Shown in pieces: positions 61,204-64,000 of a DNA stretch of 64,000 bases (position 1 is its first letter; each line of letters opens with the position of its first letter). The stretch lies in the NCBI GenBank assembly GCA_000513555.1, contig ALYD01000002.1, positions 122,461-186,460 of the forward strand. Reading direction: 5' to 3'. Source of the DNA: Lachnospiraceae bacterium JC7 (GTDB taxonomy: Bacteria; Bacillota; Clostridia; Lachnospirales; Lachnospiraceae). The notes under the pieces were generated by a model. It was not told where the DNA came from and made no database searches. It saw only the letters and a list, made by a program, of their open reading frames with translations. The translations under genes were made by a program, and so were the position numbers.

Positions 61204-61722
61204 TCATTTTAGGGCTGCGAGCTGAAGAAGGCTTGAGATGTGAACGGCAGTAACTCCGCCGAGCTGAAGCCTGTAAAGGACCCGGGTATCATCATCGATA
61301 AAGAGATGGGGGGTCTTAAGGCCATCAAATTCCCTTTCAAGAGTCTCTTTCACCATGACTGACTTGTCAGAGTCTCTTGTGAAAAGGATATTTTCAGGTT
61401 TGAACAGCCCGGGATAAACACGGTTTATGAACCTGACCTTCTGAGCATCCTGCGTTTTAGTGCTGGACAAACTGAGAATGAAATTTCTGGAACAGTCGGT
61501 GCAGGTCTCTATATACTGTCTGATGAATTCGGGACCTGCAGCTGTCTCATATATGTCGTGCTCTTCCACGAAGGCGTCGAATTCATCGTCGCCGCAGACA
61601 TTGATGCCGTCCGAGCCATAGCCGTAAACTGCAAGAACACCGTCGATGTCGAAAAAGCGGACAAGATCCTTTCTCTTCAAAAGTTCAAGGTCGAGTCCCA
61701 GTCTGTAATTTGGATCGAACAT
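61204..61722 (-). CDS. HAD-like hydrolase of unknown function
   Basis: A 172-residue protein with the motifs of the haloacid dehalogenase superfamily: VRFFDIDGVLAVYG near residue 23 (nucleophile Asp), LSLSSTKTQD (Ser/Thr), KSVMVKETLEREF with a lysine, and HLFIDDDTRVLYRL (acidic pair). No cap domain is obvious. Substrate unknown; shape resembles the small phosphatase/nucleotidase group. It lies 18 bases downstream of the small membrane protein. Confidence 0.6.
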   Translation of the reverse strand: MFDPNYRLGLDLELLKRKDLVRFFDIDGVLAVYGYGSDGINVCGDDEFDAFVEEHDIYETAAGPEFIRQYIETCTDCSRNFILSLSSTKTQDAQKVRFINRVYPGLFKPENILFTRDSDKSVMVKETLEREFDGLKTPHLFIDDDTRVLYRLQLGGVTAVHISSLLQLAALK

Positions 61723-61740
61723 AAATAGCCTCTTTTCTGA

Positions 61741-61932
61741 TTAGTTTCTGAATATGAGCTGAAGAAATACTACAGCCACTGCAAATATCAGAAAGCTGAA
61801 TATTATGGCCTTTCGTGAAATGCCTGCAAGTTCAGGTTTGTTCCTGAAAAGGGCATATCCCAAAAGAATAAAGGATATCATAAAGACGAGCATGACGCCT
61901 GATAAGATAAATCCGATAATATCTGTCAGCAT
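61741..61932 (-). CDS. Small membrane protein (63 aa)
   Basis: Two hydrophobic helices (IIGFILSGVMLVFMISFILLG and KAIIFSFLIFAVAVVFLQLI) separated by a short polar loop. It has a strong AGAGGAG site and a Rep-type box 31-45 bases upstream. No known family. Probably co-transcribed with the HAD-like gene below it. Confidence 0.65.
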   Translation of the reverse strand: MLTDIIGFILSGVMLVFMISFILLGYALFRNKPELAGISRKAIIFSFLIFAVAVVFLQLIFRN

Positions 61933-61962
61933 AGGTTGATCTCCTCTTTTACTGCATTGATC

Positions 61963-61977
61963 ACCGTATTTTTGTTA
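61963..61977 (-). promoter_or_regulatory. Rep-type box upstream of the 63-aa membrane protein
   Basis: On the minus strand TAACAAAAATACGGT, one base from the best iteron. It lies 31-45 bases upstream of the small membrane protein start, in the divergent gap with the glutaredoxin-like gene. Confidence 0.55.
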
Positions 61978-62094
61978 TATGTATGATATAAGTCATAAAT
62001 GAAGACCCGATTGATGCCGAAACCTTCACATGCTACAATTACCGGCGTAATAAAGGAAATGAATCCGGCAAAGCCGGCAGTAACTGAGGTGTTT

Positions 62095-62340
62095 ATGAAT
62101 CAGGAATTAAAATTACTTACCACATTTCATTGCTCCAGATGTAAACAGGTGAAGAAGGAGCTTATGGATGCGGGAATCCCATATGTAGAGTGTCCGGCGG
62201 ATGATAAGTCAGGCATCGAGCTCGTTGTGAAGTATCGTGTCATGACCGCGCCTGCTCTTTTCATACCGGAATCTGATGAAAGTTACAGATACATAACTGA
62301 CTTTTCTGAGATTCTGAAATACATTCATGAAAATGCTTAA
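62095..62340 (+). CDS. Glutaredoxin/thioredoxin-like protein
   Basis: An 81-residue protein with the redox motif TTFHCSRCKQVKKEL and the conserved cis-proline region MTAPALFIP. The ATG at 62095 has a GAGGT site; an upstream ATG at 61999 lies in an unrelated leader. The C-terminal codons overlap the end of the convergent gene at 62337 by 4 bases. Likely a dithiol reductant in the cytoplasm. Confidence 0.85.
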   Translation: MNQELKLLTTFHCSRCKQVKKELMDAGIPYVECPADDKSGIELVVKYRVMTAPALFIPESDESYRYITDFSEILKYIHENA

Positions 62341-62897
62341 TGCTTCTCTCTCGCGGCAGTGATCTCTTCTGCTGTCATGTGATCAAGCATTCCGTAATCC
62401 ATATTGTAGGTTACAAATTCGTCGTAGTCGTACATGTCTTCAAATGTTGTCATGAGGAACTCCGGATCCTGCTCATCACGCTCGCCGTCCTCCAGATATT
62501 CGTTTCTGAGAATGGAATAAACGTAGCTGCGGGCTTCTGACGGCATGTTCCTTGCAGGGCTTGTGCCCTTGTCCTCACACTGATGGATGTAGCTGTGGAT
62601 CACTGCGTGTAATGCATACTCTTCATAGATGTTTGGAATGAACTCTTCCTTTGACTTTATTCCTTTAAGAAGAGATATAAATGCTGCCGCAGCGTCAGGC
62701 TTTGAATAATGATCCGGGAAATAGAATCTGATATTCTCCTGAAATTCACTGTCATCGGTAGTGACTTTGAGATAATCCTTACCGGAGGCTTCTTCCATGT
62801 CATTGATGAGAAGTGACATGATGCGGTTATTTATGAATTCAGAGATGTAGGCATTGGCCTTCTGATCTCTTGTAAATGGTGTTGTGATTTTTAACAT
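62337..62897 (-). CDS. Unknown 186-residue cytoplasmic protein
   Basis: An acidic protein rich in helices, without signal peptide or known domains. Notable runs are YISEFINNRIMSLLINDMEE near the start, EEYALHAVIHSYIHQCEDKG in the middle and a Tyr/Asp/Met-rich tail (DEFVTYNMDYGMLDHM). Good ATG; the divergent gap with the DUF4317-like gene holds a Rep-type box. Confidence 0.65.
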   Translation of the reverse strand: MLKITTPFTRDQKANAYISEFINNRIMSLLINDMEEASGKDYLKVTTDDSEFQENIRFYFPDHYSKPDAAAAFISLLKGIKSKEEFIPNIYEEYALHAVIHSYIHQCEDKGTSPARNMPSEARSYVYSILRNEYLEDGERDEQDPEFLMTTFEDMYDYDEFVTYNMDYGMLDHMTAEEITAAREKH

Positions 62898-63013
62898 AGA
62901 TTGATTCCTTTTTTATTTGTAAAGAGCCATTAACGAATGTGGGCTCATATTTATATGAAGATTCATCAGAGACGGAAATATGATTTGCAGCAATTGAATC
63001 TTGCACTATAGTA

Positions 63014-63028
63014 TAACAAATTTACGGT
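63014..63028 (+). promoter_or_regulatory. Rep-type box in the 62.9-63.1 kb divergent gap
   Basis: TAACAAATTTACGGT, almost identical to origin copy 51536. It is upstream of both the unknown protein (minus) and the DUF4317-like gene (plus). Confidence 0.6.
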
Positions 63029-63103
63029 ATAAAGGAACAGAAAAAAGCTGATAAGAGTAAATTCTGATAGGCTGTCCCGGACTATCAGTGAAGGGGGATT
63101 TAA

Positions 63104-63727
63104 ATGATTAATAGAGACGATATGCTGGAGCTTACCAGAAGGATGACTTTAAGCAGAAACTGCTTTTACCGCGCGGCGGGTGCCTATATGGATCCAGAGG
63201 GTTATATAGATAATAGTTTTAATGTCAACTTCCGTAACATGGGCACACACGATAAAAAGATAAATCTGGAGCTTGCGAAGACTATTCCTTTTTCCAGGAC
63301 GAATCAGCAGCTCAGGAGCTTTGAGTTTCCCAGGGGGGATATGGCTTATGACAGCATTCACAAGCTCTTGATGGCCTTGTCACAGTATGGGCTGAAGGAC
63401 GATCTTCTGGTTCAGACATTGTGCGAGCAATTAGCTGAGGGAATTAACATTCCGCAGGAGTACGGAATTTTTGTCTATCATGGCATCTATGATGTGCCTG
63501 TAAAGGGTTCTGATAAGGAGGAACAGGGCGAATCTGAAGAGGTATTCCAGTTCATCATTTGTGCTGTGGCAAGGGTGGATGAGGATTATAATGCCGGAAA
63601 GCCTGAGCTTGGCTTCCTCTTCCCTGCTTTTGAGGATCGTTCAAGTGATCCGAGCAGAATAGATATTTATTCGCTGGATCCTGAGCACCCGAATGAGGCG
63701 TTTGTAAAGAAGATTCTGGGAAAATAA
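63104..63727 (+). CDS. DUF4317-like protein
   Basis: A 207-residue protein. The opening MLELTRRMTLSRNCFYRAAG and the late YDVPVKGSDKEE..SEEVFQFIICAVARV with LGFLFPAFEDRSSDPSRID match the pattern of the Firmicutes DUF4317 family, but it is shorter than the usual 350 or more residues, so it may be a compact form. Function unknown. GGGGG ribosome site before the ATG; followed by a terminator. Confidence 0.6.
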   Translation: MINRDDMLELTRRMTLSRNCFYRAAGAYMDPEGYIDNSFNVNFRNMGTHDKKINLELAKTIPFSRTNQQLRSFEFPRGDMAYDSIHKLLMALSQYGLKDDLLVQTLCEQLAEGINIPQEYGIFVYHGIYDVPVKGSDKEEQGESEEVFQFIICAVARVDEDYNAGKPELGFLFPAFEDRSSDPSRIDIYSLDPEHPNEAFVKKILGK

Positions 63728-63734
63728 GAAAACA

Positions 63735-63766
63735 AAAAAGCTTCGAGATCTCTCTCGAAGCTTTTT
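63735..63766. terminator. Bidirectional terminator between the DUF4317-like gene and tRNA-Thr
   Basis: A 14-bp perfect stem AAAAAGCTTCGAGA / TCTCGAAGCTTTTT with a TCTC loop. The A/T ends make it functional in both directions, stopping the plus-strand gene and the minus-strand tRNA. Confidence 0.92.
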
Positions 63767-63773
63767 CTTTTTA

Positions 63774-63846
63774 AGCCGGGATTCGGACTCGAACCGAAGA
63801 CCTACTGATTACAAATCAGTTGCTCTACCAACTGAGCTATACCGGC
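63774..63846 (-). tRNA. tRNA-Thr (anticodon TGT)
   Basis: A 73-nt cloverleaf on the minus strand: acceptor GCCGGTA, D-arm GCTC...GAGC, anticodon stem ACTGA/TCAGT with loop TTTGTAA (anticodon TGT), T-arm TTCGG-TTCGAGT-CCGAA, 3' TCCCGGC and T discriminator. CCA is not encoded. The acceptor stem has a T6-C67 mismatch where most relatives have T-A. Confidence 0.93.
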
Positions 63847-64000
63847 ATATTTTGTTTCCGCTGAACGCTTGAATATAGTAGCAAATTATCTATAGTCTGT
63901 CAACAGCAAAAATATTTATTTAATTTGATCTTTGATCAAAAGAAGTATCGTGCCCTGAAAACTGTACACCACATGTTTATAACTTACTCTTTAGTAATTC

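Noticed and set aside
62055..62080. Third copy of the palindromic repeat (ATCCGGCAAAGCCGGCAG)
   Set aside because: Only the short hairpin core resembles copies A and B; the flanks do not match. It may be chance or a plain hairpin, so it is not counted as a copy.
61999..62094. Extended N-terminus of the glutaredoxin-like protein
   Set aside because: The upstream ATG lacks a ribosome binding site and the added residues have no similarity to the thioredoxin fold; the ATG at 62095 fits better.

Overview
The window reads as part of a secondary replicon (chromid or megaplasmid) of an anaerobic Firmicute, most likely a Lachnospiraceae member of the Butyrivibrio/Pseudobutyrivibrio type. This is inferred from protein style, AGGAGG-type ribosome binding sites, T-rich terminators and the anaerobic (CbiD/CbiG) cobalamin route; no rRNA marker is present. 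The strongest evidence for a separate replicon lies at 50.3-52.4 kb: a Rep_3-type initiator gene (repB) next to a non-coding region of about 1.2 kb holding about 16 copies of a 15-bp iteron, TAACAAAATTACGGT. Beside it are genes normally found on a main chromosome: a complete RNA polymerase alpha subunit (rpoA) outside any ribosomal-protein operon, a group-1-like sigma factor, and a tRNA-Thr at the far right. Almost every gene is on the minus strand.

Layout. 0-4.6 kb: an ABC sugar/peptide import operon, running off the left edge, with a Na+/dicarboxylate symporter that carries an extra ATPase-like N-terminal domain. 4.8-6.1 kb: a TetR regulator, palindromic sites and a broken deacetylase gene. 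6.1-25.7 kb, plus 33.8-35.8 and 45.2-46.5 kb: a nearly complete late anaerobic cobalamin pathway (cbiC, cobO, cbiP, cobD, cbiB, cobC, two CobU homologues, cobS, a cbiA-cobT fusion, cbiET, cbiJ, cbiH, cbiG, cbiF, cbiD). It is interrupted by a MerR regulator with a Tat flavoprotein, two tandem lipoproteins and a beta-helix protein. The genes for precorrin-2/cobalt insertion (SUMT, CbiK/CbiX) and CbiL are not in the window. 25.8-32.2 kb: an ABC-2 exporter operon with CPBP-like and zinc-ribbon membrane proteins. 32.6-33.8 kb: a secreted lipoprotein. 35.9-43.3 kb: a sugar-acid island with three enolase-superfamily dehydratases, an esterase, an SLC13-type carrier and a divergent LysR regulator. 43.5-49 kb: a DUF4143 ATPase, a truncated antitoxin-like ORF, cbiD, a phosphatase, a NUDIX enzyme and a SAM-dependent enzyme. 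49-55.5 kb: rpoA, repB, the iteron origin, two unknown genes and the sigma factor. 55.5-64 kb: a palindromic repeat array, a rhomboid protease, free-Met sulfoxide reductase, transglutaminase, HtrA, small unknown genes, a DUF4317-like gene and tRNA-Thr.

How it fits together. The cob genes cover the steps from cobalt-precorrin-3 to cobalamin. Several of the enzymes carry hydrophilic low-complexity insertions, and one insertion (in cbiJ) contains a palindromic repeat that also occurs between genes upstream of cbiD. The Rep-type 15-bp box is not confined to the origin: six further copies lie elsewhere, several directly upstream of genes near the origin. RepB may therefore do more than start replication. 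The transcription-subunit paralogues beside the origin, together with this dispersed box, are the most unusual part of the window.
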